Assembly: GCF_000517065.1 (NCBI RefSeq)
Contig: NZ_KI912105.1
Span: forward strand, 1,286,405-1,350,404
Source: Alkaliflexus imshenetskii DSM 15055
GTDB taxonomy: Bacteria > Bacteroidota > Bacteroidia > Bacteroidales > Marinilabiliaceae
Length of the DNA: 64,000 nucleotides
Reading direction: 5' to 3'
The notes under the pieces: generated by a model
The model's input: the letters and a program-made list of their open reading frames with translations, nothing else
Database searches by the model: none
Told to the model about the DNA's origin: nothing
Translations under genes and position numbers: made by a program
In this document: positions 54,692-64,000 of the stretch, in pieces
Position numbering within the stretch: the stretch's first letter is position 1
Layout: every line of letters starts with the position of its first letter

Positions 54692-55867
54692 CTATTTCTT
54701 CATTTGATCCAAGTCAATACCCAAGGTAAACCGAATGGTATTTGCAAGTGGATTATTCTGTACTACAGGAATAATGTAGGATGCATCCAACGTTAACATA
54801 TTAAACTTCAAACCAATCCCGGCAGTAAAATGTTTTCGGTTGCCCTTGTTTTCATGTTCGTGAAAATAACCTGCACGTATGGCAAATTGCTGATCATACC
54901 AGTACTCGGCACCCAAGGCATAGCTTATCTCCTGCATCTCCTCCTTGAAACCACCGGGCGCATCAGAAAACGACCTGAACATGGCCTTTGTAACCGACAT
55001 GTCCCGATAGGTGTCAGGATAAAATATTTCTCCATCTTCGGCAATACTTAAACCAGGCGTTGGCACCAACAGCTTGTTTAAATCGAGTGAAAATGAGACC
55101 GCATTGTAGGCATCCAACTCGGTGGAAACTCCCACACCCAGTCTCATATTGGTTGGAATAAACTGCTTATCAAAGCCATCATACGAGATTTTGCTACCAA
55201 TATTTGAAATGTTGATTCCTGATGAGATTTCTGAGTTGCTACCAAAAAGATTTGTGTTGCTCCTGAAGTAAAAAGCCAGATCGGCAGCAAATGAGTTTCC
55301 GGCCGATAACTCGCCATGCTCCGAAAAACCCTGAAACAGGTCAGAACGAATATACCTGAAAGCTACTGCTCCTGAGAAGTATTCAGACAATAATCTGCTG
55401 TAGGCCAAATCGAGGGCAAACTCATTGGGCTTTACCTGATAGCCTATATCTTCCTGTGATGTTCGAAAGGTAATGTCGCCCAGAGTGAAATAACGCAACG
55501 AGCCACTAACCACCTGCATCTCATCAATACGCATAAAACCAGTGAGATAATACATATTGATATCATTCACCAATTTTCTTAACCAAGGCGTATAGGACAT
55601 GGCCACGCCCATGTTTCCATCAATAAAAGCAAACTTGGCCGGATTCCAGTGCTGTGAATTCACATCAGGTGTGGATGCCACACCAGCATTTCCCATACCA
55701 CCTGCACGCGAATCAGGTGCAATACCCAAAAACGGCACCGCAGTACTGATGATGTTAACCTGTCCACCCAACTCGCCCGGATCAATGGCGCCCTGGCCAA
55801 AAATCGAGAAGCAGGTTGATGATGACAGGAACAAAACAACTATCCCTCGTAATAAAAAATCCTTCAT
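54692..55867 (-). CDS. porV: Type IX secretion outer-membrane protein PorV (LptO)
   Basis: FadL-like outer-membrane protein that shuttles type IX cargo from the translocon to the attachment complex. At 391 residues it has a signal peptide ending SIFGQ and the diagnostic N-terminal segment TAVPFLGIAPDSRAGGMGNAGVASTPDVNSQHWNPAKFAF, then alternating strands of a 14-stranded barrel. It follows porU after 87 bases on the same strand. The PorU partner is adjacent, as in other Bacteroidota. Confidence 0.95.
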   Translation of the reverse strand: MKDFLLRGIVVLFLSSSTCFSIFGQGAIDPGELGGQVNIISTAVPFLGIAPDSRAGGMGNAGVASTPDVNSQHWNPAKFAFIDGNMGVAMSYTPWLRKLVNDINMYYLTGFMRIDEMQVVSGSLRYFTLGDITFRTSQEDIGYQVKPNEFALDLAYSRLLSEYFSGAVAFRYIRSDLFQGFSEHGELSAGNSFAADLAFYFRSNTNLFGSNSEISSGINISNIGSKISYDGFDKQFIPTNMRLGVGVSTELDAYNAVSFSLDLNKLLVPTPGLSIAEDGEIFYPDTYRDMSVTKAMFRSFSDAPGGFKEEMQEISYALGAEYWYDQQFAIRAGYFHEHENKGNRKHFTAGIGLKFNMLTLDASYIIPVVQNNPLANTIRFTLGIDLDQMKK

Positions 55868-55903
55868 GTGTTATTAATTGATTTGTTTGTTGCACATATT
55901 ACA

Positions 55904-55917
55904 CCCCGCGCTCGGGG
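55904..55917. other. Short GC-rich hairpin between porU and porV
   Basis: CCCCG-cgct-CGGGG forms a 5-bp stem in the porU-porV gap. There is no T-run on the minus strand, so a partial block to read-through or a processing site is possible but not shown. Confidence 0.35.
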
Positions 55918-55954
55918 CAGTCCATTATAGCATAACAACTAAAACAGCGTTTTA

Positions 55955-58900
55955 TTATGGACGAACCAATAATTTTTCTACTACCTGAGCCTCTTTACCT
56001 GTTTCGGTGCGTATCTGGAAGCGGATAAAATAGACGCCAGGCCTTGAAACACCCAAATATTGCATCGACAAGGGCATTGGGGAAACGCGATTATTCTGAG
56101 CCACCGTGCGCAGAATCTGCTTTCCGGTGGTAGCTCCGTTCAAATCCATGACCTCTGCCGTAATTATCAATGCCGCATTTGGCTCTTCCAGGTCGAAGGC
56201 GAAATAGCCGGTTGCCTGCCCCGAAATAGGGTTAGGAGACCATGTAAAATTACTGATTTTTAAATCACTTCCGGTACCCACCACAAAATGTGTTTCTACG
56301 ATGGTGGAGTTGTTATGCGTATCCCACACTCGAAGCGCCAGCTGATGCGAACCGGCAGGTAACACAGGTAGCTGAAACACAATTTGTCCCTCCTTATAAG
56401 TGTCGGGTTTGGCCTGGAAGTAATTATTGAGCACAATGGGCTCGTTTCGGTTTCCATTAATTATCAGAATTATGTCGTGACCAATGCCTGAGCCGGAGGT
56501 ATTTATACCGGAAGGATCAAAAACATTGACATAAAGCATAGGTGATGAGCCAGTTACATCTCCGGGTTTAAATGATGGGTGATTCAGGTAGAGATTAACC
56601 TCCGGCCCATCGTTGTCAGGGAGCGCATTCACATCAAATCCACCCACAACAATATCCCTGAATGCTCCGAAAGCCTCTCCATATTGTGGAGAGTGAGCAT
56701 AATAACTTATCTTCCCTCTGGCGAAATTGTATCGGATGTCATGAGGTACCACAAACTCAGTAGAGAACTCCCCGTTAACCACCGTGGCTTTTCCTTTAAA
56801 AAGAATATTCACAAAATGTGAAAACTCGAAAGGCGTGGCTCCATCATTCCCTAGCGTTCTCACATTCATTGGTTTATCATATATTGTAACATCAACAGTA
56901 CCATTGAAATCAGCCAGTCGCTGTCCGTTTCTGTCAGTAACTTCTGCCTGTAGAACTGCCTTTGAGAGAGCTTTAAGCGTATCCAACTCAGCACCAACAG
57001 GATTTCCATTAACGCTAAGTGTATTGATGTAATAATCCGGATAGAGTAACTTCACAGCCGGGTCGCCCAGCAACAAGAAGTTTAACTTATTCACACTACT
57101 TCCCGCCGAATTTTTGGTATTCATAATGATATCGCCCAATGAGGGTTTACTACCATCTTCATTTTTCTTGAATACATGATTAAAAAAAGCGTTGTTAAGC
57201 TGAAAGTTAAGACTTGAAAAAACGACTCTGGTGGTAGTCAAAAGGCCTATTCCACCGCCGTTGGGAGTGAGAAAAATCTGCTCTCCTGCCGAAACTTCTG
57301 CCGGATTGTCAAACCGGCTAAACTCGCAAGTAGCTGTCACAAACAGTGGCAATCGCCTCATATTGATCCAGTTTGAGATACTGTTATTGGTAATGAGCAT
57401 CTCATCGGCCAAATAGCGTGGATTACCATGGCCCACGTAGTTCATGATTAATGTACCCTCATTCACCGTACGGTTGATGTAGTTATGGGCATCCGGAGAT
57501 AGTTTTCCGGTTGAGACGGTGGTTTTACGGTAATTGTCGAGGTAAATCTTGCGTACATCAAATTCCTGATGACTGTTCTCAATCTTTTGGGCCAGAAAAT
57601 CTGCATCGCGCTGGTGTATGTTAAAGTCGCCATCGTCAGCAATAAAAGTGACCAGCTTGCGCCATTGACCGGGATCCTGATTCTCATAGTATGATCTGAT
57701 TTTGTTCACGGCAACGCGGGCATCGTCAACGTTTCTAACCGGGAAACGTCCTATTCCGATATCGAGCCGGTCAAAACGTATGTCGGCTCCCTCGTTGCGA
57801 TCGAGGAAACCAAAATAATCATCGGTAACATACGAATTTGTGCGGTGTATTGAATTTTCAGACTGATAGGTTACAATTAAAGATCGTGTTGCGGGATTCT
57901 CTGTGCGATTGTCATACGAACCGTTGCCAAATAACAACAAATATTTAGGCGCTTTGGCGCGATCATCTCCCGCTCTTTCGTAGAGCATTCTCATGAAAGA
58001 ACGAATGGCCGTTGGGTCGCGATGCCCCCAGGAGAACTCATTAAAAATCTGCTCATCTAATACAACCAAAGTAGAAAGACCATTGTGTTGCTGATGAATG
58101 GCTGCAAGCTGGTTCGCAAAAGGAAGAAAATCCCTGTGTGCCACAATTACATAATCTACCGGTTGAGTGGCATGCAAATCCTGATTTTCAACAAAACCAA
58201 CTCTCTCGGGCACAGGCAACTGTCCGGAAGGATTAAAAGCAACATACTCCCGATAGCTTGCCGATTCAGCCACAAATTCGAGTCTATTGGTGCTATGAAC
58301 GGATGGTATATCGGCTAGGGTTAAAATATTTGTCACATCCCACACACGCGTTTCGGCCAATACATTTCCCAGTGTAAATCGTGAAATATTTCCAGCATTC
58401 CCCGATTCATAGTCTCTGAAGAGAAGCTGTGCACCATGCATTTGAAGGTGGCTTCGCGCGTTTAAGGTTATGTAATCCAGTCGTCCAAATGATGTAGGCG
58501 CCTGATCGGTATATCGCATACGAATATTTATATTTTGACCACCCGATGTAAAGGATGCTGTACCTGATTGCTCCTGTGCAAAAAAACTGTCACTACCTGA
58601 AAGCGAAACAGCAGGTACCATAAGCACCAGCGAAGGAGCCGCGGCGTCATTCACATAATACTCAAAGGAGTTTACGGCAGCAGACCGCCCTACAACAGCG
58701 GTATTAATTTTTATAGGTTTTGCGACATCCCTCGACGGTAACTGAAACTCGAAGTTACGCTCCAGCCGCTCAGAAACATTAAACCGCTCCCCATACCATT
58801 TCCTGCCCGAAGTAATAATATTGACCAATTCATTTTCATGATACACTCTTTCGTCAAAATGTGTTACCTCATAATTAGGCGTACGAACTTCGGCAGGCAA

Positions 58901-59722
58901 AGTGGCTACCTGTTTGGTTTGAGGTGCATCTTCTGTAAGAAAGTAAACCGCTTTTTCTGAATAGTAGTGCAAGGTATGGGTAAACATTTTTATATTATCG
59001 TTCCACTGCCACGATACTGGCCCATTGGCAAAAAAGTAAAGATTGTTGTTGTGGTGCCATACTGCAACCTGTGGCAAGTCATCGGGACGATCAGCGCTGT
59101 TAACCTGCGGAACCATCTGTCCGCCAAAACCAAAAACAGAGACATTTGCCGGTGATGAAAATCCCCACGACGATAGCGTTGAATAAGGAATTCTGTGCAC
59201 CCCGGTCTGATTGACCGCAATCTTTAACCACCGACCACTGGAAAGCACTGAATTGGCGGCAAACGCATCAGCAGAAGCCGATTTGAGCCGGACAATATCA
59301 TCAGTACTATAAGCCACAGAGATGTCAAAATCCGTAATGCGCTCTACATTGCCATCCCTGTTGCGCAGAGGAACCAATTCAACCTCAACAAAAGCCTGCT
59401 TGCGGATATAAACCAGTCCATGATTCACTTTAGCTTCCACAAAAGGGATGCTTGCGGCATCATAATCCTCTGACGGTTGCCAGATAACATTATCCAGTTG
59501 AACACCAATGCTGTTTGGCATGACATGATTCTGAACAGGAAGCCGAAACCGGTATACAGGCAAACCTCCATCCAGATGGCCTTCTCCCTCAAATGGCAGC
59601 ATATCAGGCCCCTCAAAATGAATCCAATCAATACTTTGGCTTGCTGTTACAGAGTGATTTTGAGCATCGGCCCAGGCAGCCAACACTACTAAAAAGGATA
59701 ACAAGAAGAATATCTTACGCAT
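55955..59722 (-). CDS. porU: Type IX secretion system sortase PorU
   Basis: Gingipain-like cysteine protease (C25 family) that cleaves C-terminal signals of type IX cargo and attaches the cargo to the cell surface. Full-length at 1255 residues: a signal peptide of about 20 residues, N-terminal beta domains, the caspase-like domain (about 520-870) with catalytic His765 (YVGHGNPR) and Cys799 (VTATCEFSRFDNP), Ig-like domains, and a C-terminal domain of about 80 residues (WSPNPISGQ ... GVYFIRFQIR ... KLLVRP) like the type IX sorting domain. It heads the porU-porV-ispF set and diverges from gldJ. Confidence 0.95.
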   Translation of the reverse strand: MRKIFFLLSFLVVLAAWADAQNHSVTASQSIDWIHFEGPDMLPFEGEGHLDGGLPVYRFRLPVQNHVMPNSIGVQLDNVIWQPSEDYDAASIPFVEAKVNHGLVYIRKQAFVEVELVPLRNRDGNVERITDFDISVAYSTDDIVRLKSASADAFAANSVLSSGRWLKIAVNQTGVHRIPYSTLSSWGFSSPANVSVFGFGGQMVPQVNSADRPDDLPQVAVWHHNNNLYFFANGPVSWQWNDNIKMFTHTLHYYSEKAVYFLTEDAPQTKQVATLPAEVRTPNYEVTHFDERVYHENELVNIITSGRKWYGERFNVSERLERNFEFQLPSRDVAKPIKINTAVVGRSAAVNSFEYYVNDAAAPSLVLMVPAVSLSGSDSFFAQEQSGTASFTSGGQNINIRMRYTDQAPTSFGRLDYITLNARSHLQMHGAQLLFRDYESGNAGNISRFTLGNVLAETRVWDVTNILTLADIPSVHSTNRLEFVAESASYREYVAFNPSGQLPVPERVGFVENQDLHATQPVDYVIVAHRDFLPFANQLAAIHQQHNGLSTLVVLDEQIFNEFSWGHRDPTAIRSFMRMLYERAGDDRAKAPKYLLLFGNGSYDNRTENPATRSLIVTYQSENSIHRTNSYVTDDYFGFLDRNEGADIRFDRLDIGIGRFPVRNVDDARVAVNKIRSYYENQDPGQWRKLVTFIADDGDFNIHQRDADFLAQKIENSHQEFDVRKIYLDNYRKTTVSTGKLSPDAHNYINRTVNEGTLIMNYVGHGNPRYLADEMLITNNSISNWINMRRLPLFVTATCEFSRFDNPAEVSAGEQIFLTPNGGGIGLLTTTRVVFSSLNFQLNNAFFNHVFKKNEDGSKPSLGDIIMNTKNSAGSSVNKLNFLLLGDPAVKLLYPDYYINTLSVNGNPVGAELDTLKALSKAVLQAEVTDRNGQRLADFNGTVDVTIYDKPMNVRTLGNDGATPFEFSHFVNILFKGKATVVNGEFSTEFVVPHDIRYNFARGKISYYAHSPQYGEAFGAFRDIVVGGFDVNALPDNDGPEVNLYLNHPSFKPGDVTGSSPMLYVNVFDPSGINTSGSGIGHDIILIINGNRNEPIVLNNYFQAKPDTYKEGQIVFQLPVLPAGSHQLALRVWDTHNNSTIVETHFVVGTGSDLKISNFTWSPNPISGQATGYFAFDLEEPNAALIITAEVMDLNGATTGKQILRTVAQNNRVSPMPLSMQYLGVSRPGVYFIRFQIRTETGKEAQVVEKLLVRP

Positions 59723-60106
59723 CTATCAAACGATTATTTGGCTTTTCTACGAAAATAAATCAGATTTGTTTAACAGGTTGCAGCCTCAATTGTTTATGAA
59801 TTAATCTGCACAAAACCAACAAGCTATATAAATCACATCAACCTGCAAAAATGACACCATAGCCGGAGCATTAATATTATCAGGGTAAAATTAGCATTTC
59901 CTGATTTAATAACGTTTGCTGCGCAACGAAATTGCAATAACACAAAAATATTCGCTGATAGAAAAAAAAAGATAAAACTCCGTACCAAAAGTCAATTTTA
60001 TGCGTTTAAAGAGAATGACAAAAAGCGCATCAGCGCCCTTATGCTAATATTTCAACATAAAAATGAAAAAAGTGAAAATAGCGACCAATTTGCTATAACC
60101 TTTTTA

Positions 60107-60114
60107 TATTTTTG
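60107..60114 (+). promoter_or_regulatory. Bacteroidota -7 element upstream of gldJ (distal)
   Basis: TATTTTTG matches TAnnTTTG, about 97 bases before the gldJ ATG. Confidence 0.5.
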
Positions 60115-60160
60115 CAGTATAAAGCCAAAGGTTTAGATACCTAACACGTTGATTTTTTAA

Positions 60161-60168
60161 TATATTTG
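60161..60168 (+). promoter_or_regulatory. Bacteroidota -7 element upstream of gldJ (proximal)
   Basis: TATATTTG matches TAnnTTTG, about 43 bases before the gldJ ATG. Either or both elements may be used. Confidence 0.45.
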
Positions 60169-60211
60169 TTCTTTTTAAAATATCGAAAGTCAGAATTCAA
60201 GAACATAAGCT

Positions 60212-61699
60212 ATGAGATTTAGATCCAGTTTATTACTTACCATTATTGCCGCCGGATTGGTACTTGCTTCCTGCGGAAGAGGAAAGCGCGATGTATCCTC
60301 TACCACCGGATGGGCATACAACAACCCCAAGTACGGAGGTTTTGAGTATCGTTCAGGATACGAACAACAAACCGGCCCCGGTCTTGTCTTTATTGAAGGT
60401 GGTACCTTCATAATGGGACAGGTGGACGAAGATGTGATGCGCGAATGGAACAATGTTCCTCGCAGAGTTACAGTACCTTCATTCTACATGGATGAAAGCG
60501 AAGTCCGCAACGTGGACTATCGTGAGTACCTCTACTGGATTCAAAGAGTTTTCACCGACTATCCTGAGGTGTACCGCAAAGCGCTTCCCGATACACTTGT
60601 ATGGCGCAGACCATTGGCATACAACGAGCCTTTGGTAGAGAACTATTTACGCCACCCGGCTTACAGCGACTACCCTGTTGTGGGTGTAAACTGGCTGCAA
60701 GCTAACGACTTTTGCGCCTGGCGTACAGACCGCGTCAACGAACTTATCCTTGTGGATATGGGCATTCTTGACCTGGACATAAACCAGCAAAACGAAAACA
60801 ACTTCAATACCGAAGCCTATCTGTTAGGTCAGTTTGATGGAGTAGAAGGCCGCCGCCCAATGCGCGACCTTGACCCCAACAGGGACACCCGCAGAGTAAG
60901 AGCTGACGACGGTATTTTGCTGCCCCGTTATCGCCTCCCAACAGAAGCTGAATGGGAATATGCAGCTCTTGGACTTATTGGCAACTCTTATCAGGAGCGT
61001 ATGACCAACCGCCGTATTTATCCATGGGATGGCCATATTGTTAGAAACCCAAGCAAAAAAGAGCGTGGTAACATGATGGCCAACTTTGTTAGGGGAAGTG
61101 GTGACTACATGGGTATGGCCGGAAGCCTGAACGATGGTGGTGACATTACCGTTCCAGTAAAGTCATACTATCCAAATGACTACGGTCTTTACTGTATGGC
61201 CGGAAACGTGAACGAGTGGGTTGCTGATGTTTACCGTCCGCTATCTTTTCAGGATGTTGAAGAGTTCAGCCCATTCCGTGGTAACGAATTCCGCACCAAA
61301 GTGCTTGATGAAGAAGGCATCGTAGTTGATAAAGATGAATTTGGACGCATCCGTTACCGTTCGGAAACTGATACTGACATTCAGGATCGTAACAACTACC
61401 GTACAGCTGACAACCGTAACTTCCGCGATGGGGACAATGTTTCCAACATTTCAGGTGGTGAAGGATGGATTGAAGGCAGTGCCACTACCGGCAGCATGTA
61501 TGCTGGCAGCACAGGATCTCTTTCAAGTATGATTTCTGACCGTTCACGCGTATATAAAGGTGGTGGTTGGAGAGACCGTGCTTACTGGTTGAGTCCTGGC
61601 ACACGCAGATTCCTCGACGAACGCGAAGCAAGAGACGACCTTGGTTTCCGCTGCGCAATGACCCGCGTAGGCTCACCAATGTCATCGAAAAAAAGATAA
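60212..61699 (+). CDS. gldJ: Gliding motility/type IX secretion lipoprotein GldJ
   Basis: Outer-membrane lipoprotein of the sulfatase-modifying-factor (FGE) fold that is needed to stabilise GldK and other type IX parts in Flavobacterium. At 495 residues it has the lipobox LASC (Cys21) and the diagnostic GldJ opening TGWAYNNPKYGGFEY, then FIEGGTFIMGQVDEDVMREWNN, SFYMDESEVRNVDYREYLYW and the C-terminal YKGGGWRDRAYWLSPGTRRFLDE ... LGFRCAM. The first region separates it from the close paralogue GldK/PorK. It lies divergent from porU and upstream of murF, the same neighbourhood as in Flavobacterium. Confidence 0.9.
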   Translation: MRFRSSLLLTIIAAGLVLASCGRGKRDVSSTTGWAYNNPKYGGFEYRSGYEQQTGPGLVFIEGGTFIMGQVDEDVMREWNNVPRRVTVPSFYMDESEVRNVDYREYLYWIQRVFTDYPEVYRKALPDTLVWRRPLAYNEPLVENYLRHPAYSDYPVVGVNWLQANDFCAWRTDRVNELILVDMGILDLDINQQNENNFNTEAYLLGQFDGVEGRRPMRDLDPNRDTRRVRADDGILLPRYRLPTEAEWEYAALGLIGNSYQERMTNRRIYPWDGHIVRNPSKKERGNMMANFVRGSGDYMGMAGSLNDGGDITVPVKSYYPNDYGLYCMAGNVNEWVADVYRPLSFQDVEEFSPFRGNEFRTKVLDEEGIVVDKDEFGRIRYRSETDTDIQDRNNYRTADNRNFRDGDNVSNISGGEGWIEGSATTGSMYAGSTGSLSSMISDRSRVYKGGGWRDRAYWLSPGTRRFLDEREARDDLGFRCAMTRVGSPMSSKKR

Positions 61700-61717
61700 T
61701 CTGAATATATCAGATAC

Positions 61718-61752
61718 AAAAAAAGGCTGGATTTTTATTCCAGCCTTTTTTT
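61718..61752 (+). terminator. Terminator after gldJ
   Basis: Perfect 13-base arms aaaaaaaggctgg / ccagccttttttt with a nine-base loop. It would largely separate gldJ from murF. Confidence 0.85.
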
Positions 61753-61786
61753 GTGCATTTTTGCGAATAAAATAAACCATCCAGCC

Positions 61787-63088
61787 ATGAGCTTAGCCTA
61801 TTTGTACGACTGCTATTTAGCATCTGGAAAAGTCACTACAGACAGTCGGAATTGCGCACCCGGCGCCATCTATTTTGCTTTAAGGGGAGACCGTTTCAAT
61901 GGTAATGATTTTGCCAGGTCGGCTCTTGAAGCGGGTTGTTCTTTGGCGGTTGTGGATGATGAATCATTAAAGCATACCCAGGGTTGCTATTGGGTGCAGG
62001 ATGCCCTTGCCGCCTTACAACAAATCGCATCCCATCACCGAGCGATGACTGCTGTGAAAATAGTAGGAATAACCGGCTCAAACGGAAAAACCACTACCAA
62101 AGAACTAATGGCCGCTGTACTTGGGCAAAAGTACAAAGTGTGGTTTACACAAGGAAACCTTAACAATCACATAGGCGTGCCCTTGACATTGCTGGCCATG
62201 CCTCCAGGCACCGAGTTGGCAGTGATTGAAATGGGGGCCAATCACATAGGTGAAATTGCTGCACTTTCGAAAATCAGCCAACCCGATTATGGTTTGATAA
62301 CAAACGTAGGCAAGGCTCACATCGAAGGGTTTGGCTCTTTCGAAGGCATTAAAATAGGCAAAGGCGAGCTATACCAACATCTAAAACAGAAAGGTGGCGA
62401 CATTTTTATCAATGGCAACAATGAGCATCTTACAGCCATGCTTGGATCATACAACGGCAATGTTTTCAGGTATGGATCAAACCCGGAATTTGAAATTGTC
62501 TGTAAAAATGCCTCGGCCTCGCCAATGCTCAGATTTGAATGGAAAGCTCAGGATACCGGTTGGAACCCGGTTAACACCAACCTGACCGGTCTTTACAATC
62601 TGGAGAATGCGCTGGCCGCCATTTGTGTGGGATACCACTTCGGGGTGGAGAAAAACCTCATCGGAAAAGCATTGTCAGAATACGTACCGGAAAACCAACG
62701 TTCACAACTCACCAAAACAGAGACCAATACGGTTGTTCTGGATGCCTACAACGCCAATCCATCGAGCATGACGGCAGCGCTGGAAAATTTCAGCCAGATG
62801 AATGGGACAAACAAAGTGCTGATACTTGGTGAAATGAAAGAACTGGGGGAAGAGAGCATGGCTGAACACCGTCAAATGGTTCACCTCATTGAGAAAACCG
62901 ACGTTTCCACCTGTTTTCTGGTTGGAGAAGAGTTCAAACCACATGCGCCAAATAAGCCAGGTTTCTTTTGGTTTGAATCCACGGATGAACTTATTTCCTT
63001 CATACGATGCAATCCGATACGTAACGCGCTTGTATTGATAAAGGGCAGCAGAGCCAACCGACTTGAACGGACTATGGAGTTGCTTTAA
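61787..63088 (+). CDS. murF: UDP-N-acetylmuramoyl-tripeptide-D-alanyl-D-alanine ligase
   Basis: Last cytoplasmic ligase of the peptidoglycan precursor pathway, adding D-Ala-D-Ala. The 433-residue protein starts at ATG 61787 (MSLAYLYDCYLASGKV); the longer frame from 61751 begins inside the gldJ terminator. Motifs are TTDSRNCAPGAIYFALRG, the P-loop VGITGSNGKTTTKE (about residues 93-106), IEMGANHIGEI and the C-terminal DAYNANPSSM and LGEMKELGEES. Full length. Confidence 0.95.
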   Translation: MSLAYLYDCYLASGKVTTDSRNCAPGAIYFALRGDRFNGNDFARSALEAGCSLAVVDDESLKHTQGCYWVQDALAALQQIASHHRAMTAVKIVGITGSNGKTTTKELMAAVLGQKYKVWFTQGNLNNHIGVPLTLLAMPPGTELAVIEMGANHIGEIAALSKISQPDYGLITNVGKAHIEGFGSFEGIKIGKGELYQHLKQKGGDIFINGNNEHLTAMLGSYNGNVFRYGSNPEFEIVCKNASASPMLRFEWKAQDTGWNPVNTNLTGLYNLENALAAICVGYHFGVEKNLIGKALSEYVPENQRSQLTKTETNTVVLDAYNANPSSMTAALENFSQMNGTNKVLILGEMKELGEESMAEHRQMVHLIEKTDVSTCFLVGEEFKPHAPNKPGFFWFESTDELISFIRCNPIRNALVLIKGSRANRLERTMELL

Positions 63089-63111
63089 CCCTCGTCATTC
63101 TATAGATAGCC

Positions 63112-64000
63112 CTAAATAAAAAAACGAAGCTCTGAGAAATAGCGCTTCTTCCGAATGAAAAAATCCATAACCACTGAACCCTTGTATATTTCAGAATGTT
63201 TGCGACAAACCAGTAAAGGTTTTAACGCGTTACGTTTACGGTAAAATTTGATGAAATATTTCAAGAAATGACGATGCGCCTTTGATACAGCAAACGCATT
63301 GTTCTTTTCACCATTCACAAGAAAATTAAGAAGGGCAGCAAAATCGAGAAAAAATCGGGCTATAATTAATGGGAAAACCATGAAACCCGCTTTGTTTTTC
63401 AAGAGAAGAAACAAGTTGTTTCGAAAATTAAGGTAGGTTTTATTGGGGTTCTCATAGTTGAGTGTACCACCACCAAGATGAAACACCTCACTTGATGGCA
63501 CATAAAATATTGAATGACCTTGGTTTTTAACCCTCCAGCACCAATCAATCTCCTCCATGTGGGCGAAAAAATCAGAATCTAGGCCGCCAGACTCAATGAA
63601 AAGTGATGTGCGCACCATTAATGCTGCACCACTGCCCCAAAATATCGGCCCCGCCTTATCATATTGATGTTGATCCTCTTCAGCCACATTGAAAATACGC
63701 CCTCTGCAAAAAGGGTATCCAAAAAAATCGATAAAACCACCTGCTGCACCGGCATACTCAAAATGAGATGGCTTTTTATAATCTTTGATTTTGGGCACGC
63801 ATGCAGCAGCTGTTGGCGTACTAGCCATTAGCGCAATAAGCGGCACTAACCAACCCCGCCCCGGCGCCACATCTGAATTTAACAAAACTGACAATTCGGT
63901 ATCGACGAGCGAAAGCGCCCGGTTATAACCACCGGCAAAGCCCATATTTTCGCCAAACGCCAAAATCTTTACCTCAGGAAAATTCTCCTTTACCCACTCT
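63112..64000 (-). CDS. Glycosyltransferase family 2 protein, 5' end outside window
   Basis: C-terminal part of a GT-A fold transferase; the frame stays open to the window edge (reading EWVKENFPEVKILAFGEN upstream), so the N-terminus is missing. Visible motifs are the acceptor/donor loop NMGFAGGYNRAL, the DxD-like LLNSDVAPGRGWL and the acidic EED-type motif HMEEIDWCWRVKNQG, followed by membrane-associated hydrophobic residues (about 210-240 of the visible part). It resembles rhamnosyltransferase-like GT2 enzymes of surface polysaccharide synthesis. The acceptor is unknown. It converges on murF. Confidence 0.88.
   Translation of the reverse strand, partial: EWVKENFPEVKILAFGENMGFAGGYNRALSLVDTELSVLLNSDVAPGRGWLVPLIALMASTPTAAACVPKIKDYKKPSHFEYAGAAGGFIDFFGYPFCRGRIFNVAEEDQHQYDKAGPIFWGSGAALMVRTSLFIESGGLDSDFFAHMEEIDWCWRVKNQGHSIFYVPSSEVFHLGGGTLNYENPNKTYLNFRNNLFLLLKNKAGFMVFPLIIARFFLDFAALLNFLVNGEKNNAFAVSKAHRHFLKYFIKFYRKRNALKPLLVCRKHSEIYKGSVVMDFFIRKKRYFSELRFFI

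Larger units (their letters stand above)
59723..60211. other. Divergent porU-gldJ regulatory region
   Basis: 489 bases, very AT-rich, without a reading frame. Plus-strand -7 matches at 60107-60114 and 60161-60168 fit gldJ. The minus strand has TATTTTTG at 59943-59950, about 220 bases before porU, which is a weak candidate for that gene. Confidence 0.5.

Overview
This window is a chromosomal stretch of a Bacteroidota bacterium, most likely class Bacteroidia (Marinilabiliales or Bacteroidales-like; the order is inferred only from gene content). The support is a fused SecDF, type III glutamine synthetase, the type IX secretion/gliding genes porU, porV and gldJ, LytTR two-component regulation, and many promoters with the Bacteroidota -7 element TAnnTTTG. 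No phage, transposon, integron, CRISPR array or rRNA was seen. Most genes are housekeeping and look intact.

Layout. 1-6.5 kb: envelope export genes (3' part of secDF, tatA), a CaCA cation exchanger, a LolD-type ATPase, a DUF2400 protein and the tRNA methyltransferase TrmN6. 6.5-12.6 kb: an unlisted 56-residue membrane protein, mutS, a convergent LytS/LytTR-type kinase/regulator pair and an orphan lipoprotein. 12.9-15.7 kb: tRNA-Gly, tRNA-Leu, and a two-gene surface locus (beta-barrel protein plus IPT/TIG lipoprotein). 16-19.4 kb: a ribbon-helix-helix-like protein, flavodoxin, O-methyltransferase, M16 protease and two identical tRNA-Phe genes. 19.5-24.8 kb: gpmI, a DUF3109 protein, a YebC-family regulator, a cysteine-rich lipoprotein and an M20 peptidase.

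25-35.5 kb is a nitrogen-assimilation block: asnB diverges from gltB-gltD, followed by glnA of type III. Together they make glutamine (GlnA), glutamate (GltBD) and asparagine (AsnB). Upstream of gltB is a short reading frame MKQQQATF with three consecutive Gln codons, followed by GC-rich segments that can pair in mutually exclusive ways. This is the most unusual regulatory signal seen in the window.

35.6-48.5 kb: pirin, AraC regulator, VOC protein, APC permease, sodium-solute symporter, recR, a 4-TM protein, a HAD phosphatase, a lemA-TPM-TPM cluster, and a minus-strand set (zinc-ribbon coiled-coil protein, Nif3-like protein, MerR regulator, M23 endopeptidase). 48.8-53.8 kb: alaS, a long-chain acyl-CoA ligase and a cold-shock protein. 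53.8-64 kb: the minus-strand porU-porV-ispF-thioredoxin-like set, divergent from gldJ, then murF and a glycosyltransferase that runs off the window. PorU (sortase), PorV (outer-membrane shuttle) and GldJ (lipoprotein stabilising the motor/ring) act together in type IX secretion.

Start sites were adjusted where an upstream non-ATG start was less plausible than a nearby ATG. All family assignments come from reading the protein sequences; no database search was run.
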